DNA of 48,535 nucleotides, taken from positions 1 to 48,535 of the forward strand of contig NZ_NTMG01000044.1 of assembly GCF_002487355.1 (NCBI RefSeq), written 5' to 3'. The translations under genes were made by a program, and so were the position numbers. The stretch's first letter is position 1, and the number at the start of each line of letters is the position of its first letter. The DNA comes from Candidatus Methanoperedens sp. BLZ2. GTDB lineage: Archaea > Halobacteriota > Methanosarcinia > Methanosarcinales > Methanoperedenaceae. Below the pieces are notes generated by a model, which was not told the origin of the DNA, searched no databases, and saw only the letters and a list, made by a program, of their open reading frames with translations. This document shows positions 1 through 7,902 of the stretch, piece after piece.

Positions 1-18
1 CATGTGCATGGATAACAT

Positions 19-546
19 TCAGAGCATCCGGACTTTTCGGATAGGCTCTAAGTCGTTAATAATCGCTTGTGAGATTCTTTCAGTTTCTACTGTGGACTTT
101 TCAAATTCATTTGTCGGTGTGATCCCTAAAAAATTAATAACATAATCAAGATTGGCGTCACTAAAACCAGCATCAAAGATTAATAAACATTGACTTGCAG
201 GATTTGCAAGAGTTAATTCAATACCCGGAAATATGGTTATTATCTTTTCAAATTGAGAATCAGCAATAAATGCTTGATTTTCTTCTTTTGCAACCTCTCT
301 AATAAGCTTTGCTGAAACTACATCGTGATGGTCAGTTATAGCAATTGCATTGAGTCCGGCATTTCTGGCTTTAAGCAAATACTCTTTTGCAAACTGAATT
401 CTGTCATCAGTTATTTGCTTTTTCGGTTCAGCGGTTAATGTTTCAAGTGCATCTGGATTAACGCCAATTTGTTTTCCAGTCCAATTTCTATCTCTCGGAC
501 TATGAACTTGAAAATCGCACCTGTAAAAATGTGCTCCCTTATCCAT
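19..546 (-). pseudogene. TrlF-like PHP-domain protein, N-terminal fragment
   Basis: The 175-residue product opens with FYRCDFQVHSPRD, the start typical of TrlF-type proteins, in which a PHP metal-dependent phosphoesterase domain is followed by a large ATPase. The PHP pattern is visible: QVHSPRD near residue 13, AITDHHD near residue 70 and FPGIELT near residue 106. A TGA at 19-21 ends the frame after the sequence LEPIRKVRML, roughly where the PHP part ends, whereas family members run to many hundreds of residues. A GGAG Shine-Dalgarno (SD) motif precedes the ATG at 546. I read it as a decayed or rearranged gene. A stand-alone PHP protein is possible. The window edge prevents checking for the missing ATPase part. 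Confidence 0.6.
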
Positions 547-819
547 AATAAAAACTCCTTTTGCGAAGCCCTATTTCGCATATGCATTCCTCTGGTCGAA
601 CTCTGCAATCGTCAATCACTTTCTCCTCTTTTTATCTGTAAACTATTTGGATGACTTTAATCTTATCTGTGAAATGTTATGCTCATTTCATAAGGAGTTT
701 ATAGTTGTATGAAAGCAGAATCCAAACTCGCTGATTTTCACAAGCATATGAAATTTTATACAATTAACAGCAGCATATATTATTGATTTCAAGGCGGATA
801 ATCTTAAAATAGTGGCATT

Positions 820-1014
820 ATGAAACCACAGGATATGAAGAAAGGCAGCTGTATAATAGTAAGAAATAATGGAAAAGATAATATTCTTGGAATAGTTGAG
901 CATTTAAAGACTTTAAGTACAATGATAGAAATTCAAGTTCGATCACAAGAAATTAATGCTACAGAGGCGAAACATTTTAAAATTAATTTATATATGAATG
1001 AGTTTGATTCATAG
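820..1014 (+). CDS. small hypothetical protein
   Basis: A 64-residue frame beginning MKPQDMKKGSCIIV; the second ATG at 835 is an equally good start, with AGGAT just upstream. The product is short, basic in the first half and has alternating hydrophobic residues, but I recognise no family. There is no nearby gene on the same strand. It may be a real small gene or chance in AT-rich DNA. Confidence 0.3.
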   Translation: MKPQDMKKGSCIIVRNNGKDNILGIVEHLKTLSTMIEIQVRSQEINATEAKHFKINLYMNEFDS

Positions 1015-1355
1015 TATATAAGAAATACTTCCCCCCAATCCCGACGGTCAATTATTGTATGTATGCCAAAGTATACACTTTTTTTCATTTATGCATAAAG
1101 TACGGTAAAAGTGCTTACTTATATTTTCTGGCTTAATTGTGAGCATATAATCAATAGCGCAGAGCTTTGTAAATGAAATTATTATTATATAATTCTCATT
1201 CTGCACCATTGTCTCCTTGAAATACTCCTCCGTCCGATGTTGTCCTCCGCTGCGTTCATCTCGCCATCCGAAAGCAGAGCCGCATATCCATCCGTCGGAC
1301 ACTGGAATAGAATAACCCGGGGAGAGGAGTATCACGAATCTTTCCACAATCGTTA

Positions 1356-1520
1356 TCAGATGCCAAGTTTGCAGCTTATAGAAACCAATTTACCATACCC
1401 ATTTTCAATTGCCTGTGTCATATCAGTGACATCATCAGCATTTAATATCCCTGCAAAACGAAGGAGTTTCTTGCCCGAAACGCCTCTTTGCGGGGATGAA
1501 GCTGCTGCTTCAAAATGTAC
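1356..1520 (-). pseudogene. VapB-like antitoxin C-terminal remnant
   Basis: The minus-strand frame after a TAA at 1521-1523 reads through KKLLRFAGILNADDVTDM and ends with TGA at 1356-1358. The string RFAGI followed by an acidic segment resembles the C-terminal half of archaeal VapB-type antitoxins and matches the HFAGIWKEM segment of the antitoxin at 18304-18558. There is no start codon, no DNA-binding half and no toxin gene after it. This is a tentative call. Confidence 0.35.
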
Positions 1521-1707
1521 TTATTGTATTTTTGTGACCGTTACATTACATGTTGGTGCAATTAAGGCAATTTGATGAAATCAAACATCGAATCTGAATT
1601 GACTTCCATAGTATGCATTTTATTCCCGCCGATTCTATCAGCGCCCCTATTTCATTCTCGACAAGCACATAACCGGGCTTAAAAGAGCATTTGTTGGATC
1701 GAATCTA

Positions 1708-2196
1708 TTATTTCAATATCTTTTGAATATCTCTAATCCTTGTATTATCTTTCTGTTCGATCTTTAAAATAATTTCTTCCACTTCATTTTTGGTCAAAAT
1801 ACCTGATTCCCATAACGATCTTAAAATAGAATGAAGACTTATGGTGATCACACCATTTGCTAATGCAAAAGATATCGCAACTTCATCCATAGATGAGAAA
1901 ATCCATTTCCTGCTGATGCATATTGAAATTGCTTCAAGTTCGCCTTTCCCGATGCGCCGATTTGTTCTTAAAAATGTCCTGTATGTTTCTTGTTCTTCAT
2001 TATCAGGATTTATCACCTTGAAATTCTTGAATATATCCAGAGGAAAAGTGTAGCCGTAATCAATGGGAACGTTGAGCTCACCATAAATTTCAGGAGTTAT
2101 ATAAATTTCATGTTTTGAAAAAAGAGTTTTTAATAACGGCAAAGCTTCTATTTTTGCAAAAGCACTAAGTATGTCCGTATCAAAAATTATAATCAT
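1708..2196 (-). CDS. PIN-domain toxin (VapC-like)
   Basis: 162 residues, the usual size of a PIN ribonuclease toxin. The metal-binding acidic residues can be placed: D7 in IIIFDTDILSAF, E in TPEIYGELN, E in IGKGELEAISI and D in FSSMDEVAISFA. This arrangement fits the DUF3368 branch of PIN proteins, which pair with UPF0175 antitoxins. It starts 2 nt after the stop of the upstream antitoxin, so the two are one transcript. Expected role: endoribonuclease toxin neutralised by its partner; the RNA target cannot be read from sequence. Confidence 0.85.
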   Translation of the reverse strand: MIIIFDTDILSAFAKIEALPLLKTLFSKHEIYITPEIYGELNVPIDYGYTFPLDIFKNFKVINPDNEEQETYRTFLRTNRRIGKGELEAISICISRKWIFSSMDEVAISFALANGVITISLHSILRSLWESGILTKNEVEEIILKIEQKDNTRIRDIQKILK

Positions 2197-2198
2197 CT

Positions 2199-2504
2199 TT
2201 ATCGCTGCAAAATCAAATCGACTTCTTTCTTCATTTTTTCACTTGTGGGGGCTTTGATCTTTCGGACTATACCTCTGCTTGATAGTATTTCTTTGAATCC
2301 TTCTCCTGATACTCCAGCAATTTCTGAAGCTCTGCTCATTGAAATAGTGCCTTTCTTATAAAGTTCCACCGCGATTTCTATTTTAAAAGAGGGTTTGACT
2401 TCCAACAAAGTCCTGACTGCTTCGTCGAGCAATTTCTCTTTACTTCCGAAGAATTTTGATTTCGTCAGGATATCAATACTTTCATGGACAAGACTTTCAG
2501 ACAT
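2199..2504 (-). CDS. UPF0175 family antitoxin
   Basis: About 100 residues. The C-terminal part (AVELYKKGTISMSRASEIAGVSGEGFKEIL in two blocks around residues 45-75) is the helix-turn-helix signature of UPF0175 proteins, the regular partners of DUF3368-type PIN toxins. I chose the ATG at 2504 (MSESLVHESI); a TTG at 2513 is in frame three codons upstream. The 10-bp palindrome AATGATCATT lies just upstream and may be the autoregulatory operator. Confidence 0.8.
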   Translation of the reverse strand: MSESLVHESIDILTKSKFFGSKEKLLDEAVRTLLEVKPSFKIEIAVELYKKGTISMSRASEIAGVSGEGFKEILSSRGIVRKIKAPTSEKMKKEVDLILQR

Positions 2505-2511
2505 ATTAACC

Positions 2512-2521
2512 AATGATCATT
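2512..2521. promoter_or_regulatory. palindrome upstream of the UPF0175/PIN pair
   Basis: AATGATCATT is a perfect 10-bp palindrome centred about 12 bp upstream of the antitoxin ATG, in an AT-rich promoter stretch. Antitoxins of this type usually repress their own operon, so this is a candidate operator. Confidence 0.35.
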
Positions 2522-2641
2522 AATTATGTATGCTCTCTAATAACTGTTTGGTTTTCATTACGATGATTTCTTTCTAATTGGGCTTATTCGAGTATTTTAA
2601 GCATGTTCCTGAGCGCTGTAAACAAAAAGAAAAATAATTTG

Positions 2642-4342
2642 TCACTTATGCGTATAATACGCCACTACCTCATCCCCACTAACGCTATCGATCCTCACAA
2701 AGCCAAACCTCTCAAACTGCACCACCTTATCCAGCTCTTTCTCGATCCCGCGCTCGCCAATTCCCGAATATTCGCCGTCCGGTGAAAGAACTCGCACTTT
2801 CAGGCCATCAAGCGGAGCCCAGTGGATGATGCGCGCTTTCTCCTTCTTGACAAGATCCATATCGGTGCCGATGAATTTGGCTGACAGCGGCGATAATCCT
2901 GTGATCTGGATATTATAAAGATCTTTCAACCGCAGCTTTTCACCTTCTTTCAGGTTTTCCACATCGCTCTGGCATATTAGCACTTTTGTTCCTGCGGGGA
3001 TCTCTCTCATCCCTCCTCTTGAAGGATGAAGCGGCGCCTTTGCAACTTTTGGTTCTGCACCCTCCACTTCAAGTTCAACAGGATTCCATACAAAAAAATA
3101 CCTGTTTGCGATCGGGTCAATGATCTTCCTGTCCTCGGCATAGAGCGTGTCAAGGCTGATGCTGATATCTGTTTCCCCAAGACCAAGTTCTATCATGAAT
3201 TTCCTGAGAGCTTCTGATCGTATGCCGCGCCGCCTCAATGCCCTTATCGTGGGCACGCGCGGGTCATCCCATCCCGTGTATGTTCCGTCAGCTATCGCTT
3301 TCTTTAAGCCGCTTGTGCTTAATTTCCCGAACTCGTGTATCTGTACGCGTCCCCAGTGCATGGTTTCGGGATATTTCCAGCCCATGTATTTATATATATA
3401 TCGCTGGCGCGTCTCGCTATCCGTGAGGTCCTTGCCCCGGATAATAAGCGTCGTGCCCAGGAGGTGGTCTTCCACGGCGCCCTCAAAATCAAGAAGCGGC
3501 CAGGCATTGTATTTATCTGCAACTTCGGGTCTTGGGTGCGGCGTTTTAATGATGCGGAAGGCTACCCAGTCCCTTATTGCCGGGTCTTTATGTGAGATAT
3601 CAGTCTTGATTCGAAGCACTGCTCCCTGCTCTTTAAATTCGCCTGACAGCATTTTTTTCCATAATGTAAGATTCTCTTCCACATCCTTTCCCCTGTGGAG
3701 GCAGGCTTTCTTTTCATCTTTTAGCGCCTTGAATTCCTCCTGCTCGCAGAAACAAACGTATGCTCCGCCTTTTTTGATAAGTTGTTCAGCTACCTCATAA
3801 TATTTCGGGATCCTGTCAGAGGCAATAACTACCTCATCCGGTTTTGCACCGAGCCATTCGCAGTCATCAAGATACCAGTGGTACGCTTCAAGCATGGGGC
3901 GCTTGGTCGCCGGGTCTGTGTCATCAAAACGTATGATGAACTTGCCCTTATATTTTTTTGTGTATTCCGAGTTCACAACAATACCGCGTGAACTTCCAAT
4001 GGTGGGCGGACCATTGGGGTTTGGCGCAAACCTCATCACAAGCAGCCCTTTAATATCAAGCGGTGGAAGGCCTTTTTCCGGCTCTTTCTTTTCCTTGAGT
4101 TCTGCAATGAGTTCAGGCGCAAGCCGGTTCAATTCCTGCTCCCATAAATCGGGAGACATGTTGTTTATCTCATCCAGCACTTCTCCCACAAGTGAATTTA
4201 TCTCTTTGGCCCTTGTCCTTAGTTCCGGGGCCGCCATGACCTTGCCCATGACAGAACCAGCCTGCGGCAGCTTGTTATATTTTACAGCATTCTGAAGCGC
4301 ATATTTCTTAATAAGAATTTTAATATCATCAGTTGTTAACAT
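2642..4342 (-). CDS. gltX: glutamate--tRNA ligase, archaeal type
   Basis: Charges tRNA-Glu with glutamate. 566 residues, the archaeal/eukaryotic-like GluRS length. An N-terminal helical extension (residues 1-100) precedes the class I catalytic domain, starting RFAPNPNGPPTIGSSRG. The HIGH box is degenerate, with TIGS in its place. RFDDTDP and the segment GKLSTSGL, at the position of KMSKS, follow. The C-terminal half is the beta-barrel anticodon-binding domain of the archaeal form. The gene stands alone between the PIN/UPF0175 pair and a divergent PRC-barrel gene. I recall degenerate HIGH motifs in Methanosarcinales GluRS, so this is probably lineage-typical and not damage. Confidence 0.95.
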   Translation of the reverse strand: MLTTDDIKILIKKYALQNAVKYNKLPQAGSVMGKVMAAPELRTRAKEINSLVGEVLDEINNMSPDLWEQELNRLAPELIAELKEKKEPEKGLPPLDIKGLLVMRFAPNPNGPPTIGSSRGIVVNSEYTKKYKGKFIIRFDDTDPATKRPMLEAYHWYLDDCEWLGAKPDEVVIASDRIPKYYEVAEQLIKKGGAYVCFCEQEEFKALKDEKKACLHRGKDVEENLTLWKKMLSGEFKEQGAVLRIKTDISHKDPAIRDWVAFRIIKTPHPRPEVADKYNAWPLLDFEGAVEDHLLGTTLIIRGKDLTDSETRQRYIYKYMGWKYPETMHWGRVQIHEFGKLSTSGLKKAIADGTYTGWDDPRVPTIRALRRRGIRSEALRKFMIELGLGETDISISLDTLYAEDRKIIDPIANRYFFVWNPVELEVEGAEPKVAKAPLHPSRGGMREIPAGTKVLICQSDVENLKEGEKLRLKDLYNIQITGLSPLSAKFIGTDMDLVKKEKARIIHWAPLDGLKVRVLSPDGEYSGIGERGIEKELDKVVQFERFGFVRIDSVSGDEVVAYYTHK

Positions 4343-4394
4343 TGCAGCCTAAATCATCACATAAGAATATTAAACTTGTGCGTAAGGATAATCG

Positions 4395-4461
4395 ACCACA
4401 GAGTACCCAGAGAGCACAGAGCGTTGCAGCTTTTCTCTGTGTACTCTGTGCTCTCTGTGGT
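4395..4461. repeat. 67-nt hairpin repeat, CACAGAG type
   Basis: Each arm is three consecutive 9-mers of the form NNCACAGAG (one unit reads TACCCAGAG); left arm 4395-4421, 13-nt loop 4422-4434, right arm 4435-4461 as inverted units. It lies between the divergent gltX and PRC-barrel genes. The hairpin at 14318-14384 has the same length and plan with a different 9-mer. The arms mostly pair, so it would form a long stem in RNA or single-stranded DNA. Confidence 0.85.
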
Positions 4462-4547
4462 TTTTCAAACCAGAATATAATAAAAGTCTCAAAAAAGATT
4501 CAATAAAGTTTATATTGATATCATTCATATTCAGGTAAGGTGATACA

Positions 4548-4844
4548 ATGCAGGCTGAGGTTTCAACTCTATTTGGATTAAACATTTACACGGAAAAAGG
4601 AGTATATATCGGAAAGGTTAATGATGTGGTTCTTGAAGTAAACGAGAAAAAAGCAACGGGTCTTGCTGCCACAAAATTAAATCCCAATATGTTCGATTCG
4701 GGAAGCAAAGGCGTCGTCGTCCCGTTCAGGTGGGTTGTAGCGGTTGCGGATGTTATTCTCATAAGGCATGTCAAAGACCAGTTCAAGAAACCCGAAGAGG
4801 TTTCTGAAGAGTATGATATTCCCCAGGAAGATGAGGAACAATAA
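4548..4844 (+). CDS. PRC-barrel domain protein
   Basis: 98 residues covering a single PRC-barrel: STLFGLNIYTEKGVYIGKV, then VVLEVNEKKATGLA and GVVVPFRWVVAVADVILI, with an acidic tail (DIPQEDEEQ). Small archaeal PRC-barrel proteins are common in Euryarchaeota, and some (CdpB family) act with SepF in cell division. The sequence alone does not decide whether this is such a protein. A GGTGAT motif lies 5 nt before the ATG. thg1 begins 6 nt after the stop, so the two probably share a transcript. Confidence 0.85.
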   Translation: MQAEVSTLFGLNIYTEKGVYIGKVNDVVLEVNEKKATGLAATKLNPNMFDSGSKGVVVPFRWVVAVADVILIRHVKDQFKKPEEVSEEYDIPQEDEEQ

Positions 4845-4850
4845 TAAATC

Positions 4851-5624
4851 TTGAGTGATGATTTTTCAGAAAATGAAATGAAAGAGAGGGAAATATATTC
4901 CCACCTTCGGGTATTTCCTCCTTTTGCAGTAAGGATCGATGGAAAGGGTTTTCATCGCGCACTGGGGTTACTCGGGCTTTTAAAACCATATGATGAGATA
5001 TTTGCCAGGGCGATGGCGGATTCTATTGAATTATTTTTTAAGGAAAGCGGCCTGAACCCACTTTTTGCTTTTACATTTTCAGATGAAATATCTTTCTTTT
5101 TCTATGAAATGCCTTATAACAACAGGGTCGAGAAAATCGATTCCATTATTCCAGCATTTGTTTCCTCAGCGCTTACAATCCAGTTGAAGCTTGAAAAACC
5201 TGTTTCTTTTGATTCAAGGATCGTCATTCTTGGAAAAGAAGACATTTACAAATATCTTTTGTGGAGACAGGCTGAAGCATGGAGAAACCATATGAGTTCC
5301 TATGGATATTACACGCTGTTAAAATCCGGGATGAGCGAAAATGAGGCTGCAATGAGCCTGAAAAACATGAAAGCCAGCCAGATCCATGAGCTTGTATTCA
5401 GTCATGGGATCAATCTTGCTGAAACACCGGTTTGGCAGCGATGCGGCATAATGGTTTACAGGAAATCGCAGGAGAAAACCGGCTTTGATCCAATAAAACA
5501 AAAGGAAGTTAAAACACAAAGGAGAAGAATAATACAGGATTGGAATCTACCAATTTTCAAGACTCAAGAAGGAAGAAAGCTTATCGAAAGGCTTGTTTCA
5601 TCTTTATATATCGTAATCAAATAA
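4851..5624 (+). CDS. thg1: tRNA-His guanylyltransferase (Thg1 family)
   Basis: 3'-5' nucleotidyltransferase that adds G-1 to the 5' end of tRNA-His. 257 residues. The polymerase-palm metal sites are present: FAVRIDGKGFHRA near residue 27 and FTFSDEISFFF near residue 77. The C-terminal segment LAETPVWQRCGIMVY is characteristic of the family. I take the TTG at 4851 as start because it lies closest after the PRC-barrel gene; an ATG at 4878 would remove nine residues. Its 3' end overlaps rnhB by 21 nt (convergent). The tRNA-His gene in this window (36836-36908) has T, not G, at -1, so this enzyme should be needed here. Confidence 0.92.
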   Translation: MSDDFSENEMKEREIYSHLRVFPPFAVRIDGKGFHRALGLLGLLKPYDEIFARAMADSIELFFKESGLNPLFAFTFSDEISFFFYEMPYNNRVEKIDSIIPAFVSSALTIQLKLEKPVSFDSRIVILGKEDIYKYLLWRQAEAWRNHMSSYGYYTLLKSGMSENEAAMSLKNMKASQIHELVFSHGINLAETPVWQRCGIMVYRKSQEKTGFDPIKQKEVKTQRRRIIQDWNLPIFKTQEGRKLIERLVSSLYIVIK

Positions 5625-6275
5625 TCTTTTCTGGTTTCTATCAAATTTATCAAAAATATTTTTAGAAGTCTCCCAGGAACTACGGGCAAAAGAAGGAAGG
5701 GAATTATTGTCTTTTACCCATTGTTCAAGAAATCCGATAGTTTTAGCATCAGAAGGATAACCGCTTCCTATTTCCAATCCCAATTCGTTTTCGATTTGTT
5801 TTACAAGCAAGTCCCTCTGGACTTTCGCAAGTATGGAAGCAGCCGATACGATCGGGTATTTAACATCTGCTTTATGTTCTGAGGTGATCATTATTTCCCC
5901 TGGGTATTTCATCCTGATATTTTCGCCAAACCGGTTCGCAATTACATCCGCTGCATCTACAAAAGCATGATCGGGTCTTAATTCCTTAAGGACTTTCGTA
6001 AACGAGGCAACCATTATTTCATTCATTGTCATTATCTTCCTGAGTTCATCTATCCTGGAAGAAGTAACTTCAAGGATAAAATATTTTTCAGCCAGTTCCT
6101 TTATTTCCCCGGCCAATACTTCCCGTTTTTTTGCAGTCAGTTGTTTAGAATCCTTCACTCCGATCCTTGAAAGCTCGCCTATTTTTGTTCCATCAAGCAG
6201 TATTCCTGCAACGCACATAGGCCCAAGAACCGGGCCTTTTCCTGCTTCATCGACTCCGGAGATCATAAAAACCAT
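5604..6275 (-). CDS. rnhB: ribonuclease HII
   Basis: Removes ribonucleotides from DNA and RNA-DNA hybrids. 223 residues, normal length. Catalytic residues are visible: D and E in GVDEAGKGPVLGP, D in AFVDAADV, and the block YPIVSAASILAKVQRD. Its ATG shares one base with the stop of the upstream hydrolase gene (TAATG), so the two are translationally coupled. Confidence 0.95.
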   Translation of the reverse strand: MVFMISGVDEAGKGPVLGPMCVAGILLDGTKIGELSRIGVKDSKQLTAKKREVLAGEIKELAEKYFILEVTSSRIDELRKIMTMNEIMVASFTKVLKELRPDHAFVDAADVIANRFGENIRMKYPGEIMITSEHKADVKYPIVSAASILAKVQRDLLVKQIENELGLEIGSGYPSDAKTIGFLEQWVKDNNSLPSFARSSWETSKNIFDKFDRNQKRLFDYDI

Positions 6276-6802
6276 TATAAAACCTTATCAGATGATGAAA
6301 TTTGCGTACCGAATATATTTTTCATATATTTTAGGGCGTATTCATAAGCCTCTTCATCTATTGAAGCAGTGCAGTCACGCGCAACTATAGTCTTATATCC
6401 TGAAAAATATGCATGAGCAACATTATTCTGTACGCAGATATCTGTACTCACACCTGTAAAGATCAGGGTGTCTGCATTCATTTGTTTTAATATTTCAGGA
6501 AGTCGCGTATCCACAAAAGCGCTGTACCATTTTTTTTCTATCACTATATCATTTTTTTCAGGCTGAATCTCCGGTATAATTTCTGATCCCTTACTTCCTT
6601 TCATGGCATGTTCCCCCCATATGCCCATTTCCTTATCTGTCGTACTATGTGCATCCCGTAGAAATATTACCGGAACTCCAAGTTTATGCGCTTTCTTTAC
6701 AAGAGCAACAACATTCGGGACGATACTCCGGGCGCGGTCACTTCCAAGTTTCCCTGTGACGAAATCATTTATCATATCCACAACAATGAGAACTTTCACC
6801 AT
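6275..6802 (-). CDS. isochorismatase-family cysteine hydrolase (nicotinamidase-like)
   Basis: 175 residues with the D-K-C triad of the family: D in LIVVDMINDFV near residue 9, K in IVIEKKWYSAF near residue 90, C in GVSTDICVQN near residue 122. The cis-peptide pair before the cysteine region is typical. Likely substrate is nicotinamide or a related amide, in NAD salvage; the exact substrate is uncertain. A strong GGAGG lies 4 nt before the ATG. First gene of a two-gene operon with rnhB. Confidence 0.88.
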   Translation of the reverse strand: MVKVLIVVDMINDFVTGKLGSDRARSIVPNVVALVKKAHKLGVPVIFLRDAHSTTDKEMGIWGEHAMKGSKGSEIIPEIQPEKNDIVIEKKWYSAFVDTRLPEILKQMNADTLIFTGVSTDICVQNNVAHAYFSGYKTIVARDCTASIDEEAYEYALKYMKNIFGTQISSSDKVL

Positions 6803-6957
6803 ACTACCTCCAAAATTTCATGTTCCATATAATCTAACAACTAAACTAATATATAAATTAAAGTGGAGGTAGACTGTGACTTTATTTGAAGAACCTTGAA
6901 TTCGACGAACCGATCCTTATAACAAAACCAGAGTCAGATGAGTTCATGAACAAGTAT

Positions 6958-7005
6958 CTACTAAAAATAGTAATATAATATATTAGCTACTATAAGTAGT
7001 AATAT
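6958..7005. promoter_or_regulatory. paired operator-like repeats upstream of AbiE-like genes
   Basis: Two 19-bp direct repeats (6958-6976 and 6987-7005) differ at only two positions; both fit CTACTAWAARTAGTAATAT and each contains an inverted CTACT/AGTAG-like pair. Their starts are 29 bp apart and the second ends 9 bp before the ATG. AbiEi antitoxins are known to bind paired repeats in their own promoter, so these are probably autoregulatory sites. Confidence 0.65.
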
Positions 7006-7014
7006 TTATATGGT

Positions 7015-7902
7015 ATGAAGTCAAAATTATCCTTTATGCTTGAATTAATATTAGGCACAAGGACCAAGATAAAGCTCCTGCAGGCACTTGCTCAATCCAG
7101 CAGGTCAATGACCAGGAATGAGCTTGTTAAAATGACAGGCTCAGGTCTTAGGAGCACATATGAGCAGGTTGAAGAGCTAATTGGTCTTGGAGTCTTAAAA
7201 GAAACTGTAAACGGGCGCATCAGGGTAGCTCTTGACCCTGAATTTCCTCTTCATGACAAACTGCGCGACTTGCTTTTGTCAGGCACAGATTATTTGCGTA
7301 CTCCACAGGACGTGCTTGCAGCTGTTGACAGGATTTGCGGTGATAAATACTACCTTGGCTCCTTTACTGCTGCACGCCGGAAGATCAATCCTGTAGATTA
7401 TGATCCTCCTGTCTATGCTGTAAACATATTGAAAGATCACTATAAGCATCTTTATCCCCGCCTCCGGGTACTTGGTAAAATTGCAAATATAAAAGTATAT
7501 GAGAAAAATATGGATGAGGCAGGGGATGTTACTATTATTACTTATGCGTGTAATAACATCCCGCCGGACATTGTAAGGACAGATTTCCTGGGTATCGAGG
7601 TTTGGGTGGCGTCTGTAGAACGGGGAATTATCGAGTGCCTGGTCAGGAAGACACCATTCACCCTATACGGTGCTTATCTTGCACTGCTGCAGAACAGGCT
7701 GGATAATGTTCTGGATATTGCATATTTCAAAAAGCTTGCACAGGAGGAAGGTTTACTTTCTCTTATACTGGCGGTTATGAAAAAGTTCAATGAGATAAGG
7801 GGTAAAAGGCTTTTCGAGGTAACTGGGAAAGAACAGACCATGGCACACGGTTGGGTAGATGAAAAGGAGATAAGGCATGCAATAAACACGGTGATGGGAT
7901 GA
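7015..7902 (+). CDS. AbiEi-like type IV antitoxin (winged helix)
   Basis: 295 residues. The N-terminal 80 residues look like a winged helix-turn-helix (TRTKIKLLQALAQSSRSMTR, then GSGLRSTYEQVEELIGLGVL). The rest is an alpha/beta region of unknown fold. It overlaps the next gene, an AbiEii-type nucleotidyltransferase, by 4 nt (ATGA), the coupling expected of an antitoxin-toxin pair. The family call rests mainly on the wHTH and the partner, so the antitoxin role is an inference. Paired repeats sit in its promoter. Confidence 0.7.
   Translation: MKSKLSFMLELILGTRTKIKLLQALAQSSRSMTRNELVKMTGSGLRSTYEQVEELIGLGVLKETVNGRIRVALDPEFPLHDKLRDLLLSGTDYLRTPQDVLAAVDRICGDKYYLGSFTAARRKINPVDYDPPVYAVNILKDHYKHLYPRLRVLGKIANIKVYEKNMDEAGDVTIITYACNNIPPDIVRTDFLGIEVWVASVERGIIECLVRKTPFTLYGAYLALLQNRLDNVLDIAYFKKLAQEEGLLSLILAVMKKFNEIRGKRLFEVTGKEQTMAHGWVDEKEIRHAINTVMG

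Larger units (their letters stand above)
547..1707. other. gene-poor stretch with remnants
   Basis: About 1.1 kb without a convincing full-length gene. It holds one possible 64-residue gene (820-1014) and a decayed antitoxin-like reading frame (1356-1520). On the minus strand around 1590-1690 an open stretch reads KPGYVLVENEIGALIESAG, with no start codon or family I can name. The appearance is of a deletion-scarred accessory region. Confidence 0.4.

Noticed and set aside
1048-1575. Opposed 99- and 112-residue frames
   Set aside because: They overlap each other, have no recognisable motifs or SD, and a better-supported antitoxin remnant lies across them.
3147-3800. 217-residue frame antisense to gltX
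   Set aside because: It is a shadow of the GluRS reading frame with Ser/Arg-rich composition and no start signals.
6880-6980. Short coding-like stretch reading NLEFDEPILITKPESDEF
   Set aside because: Only about 30 codons from a TTG, with no SD or family match, and it runs into the AbiE operators; possibly a remnant but not supportable as a gene.
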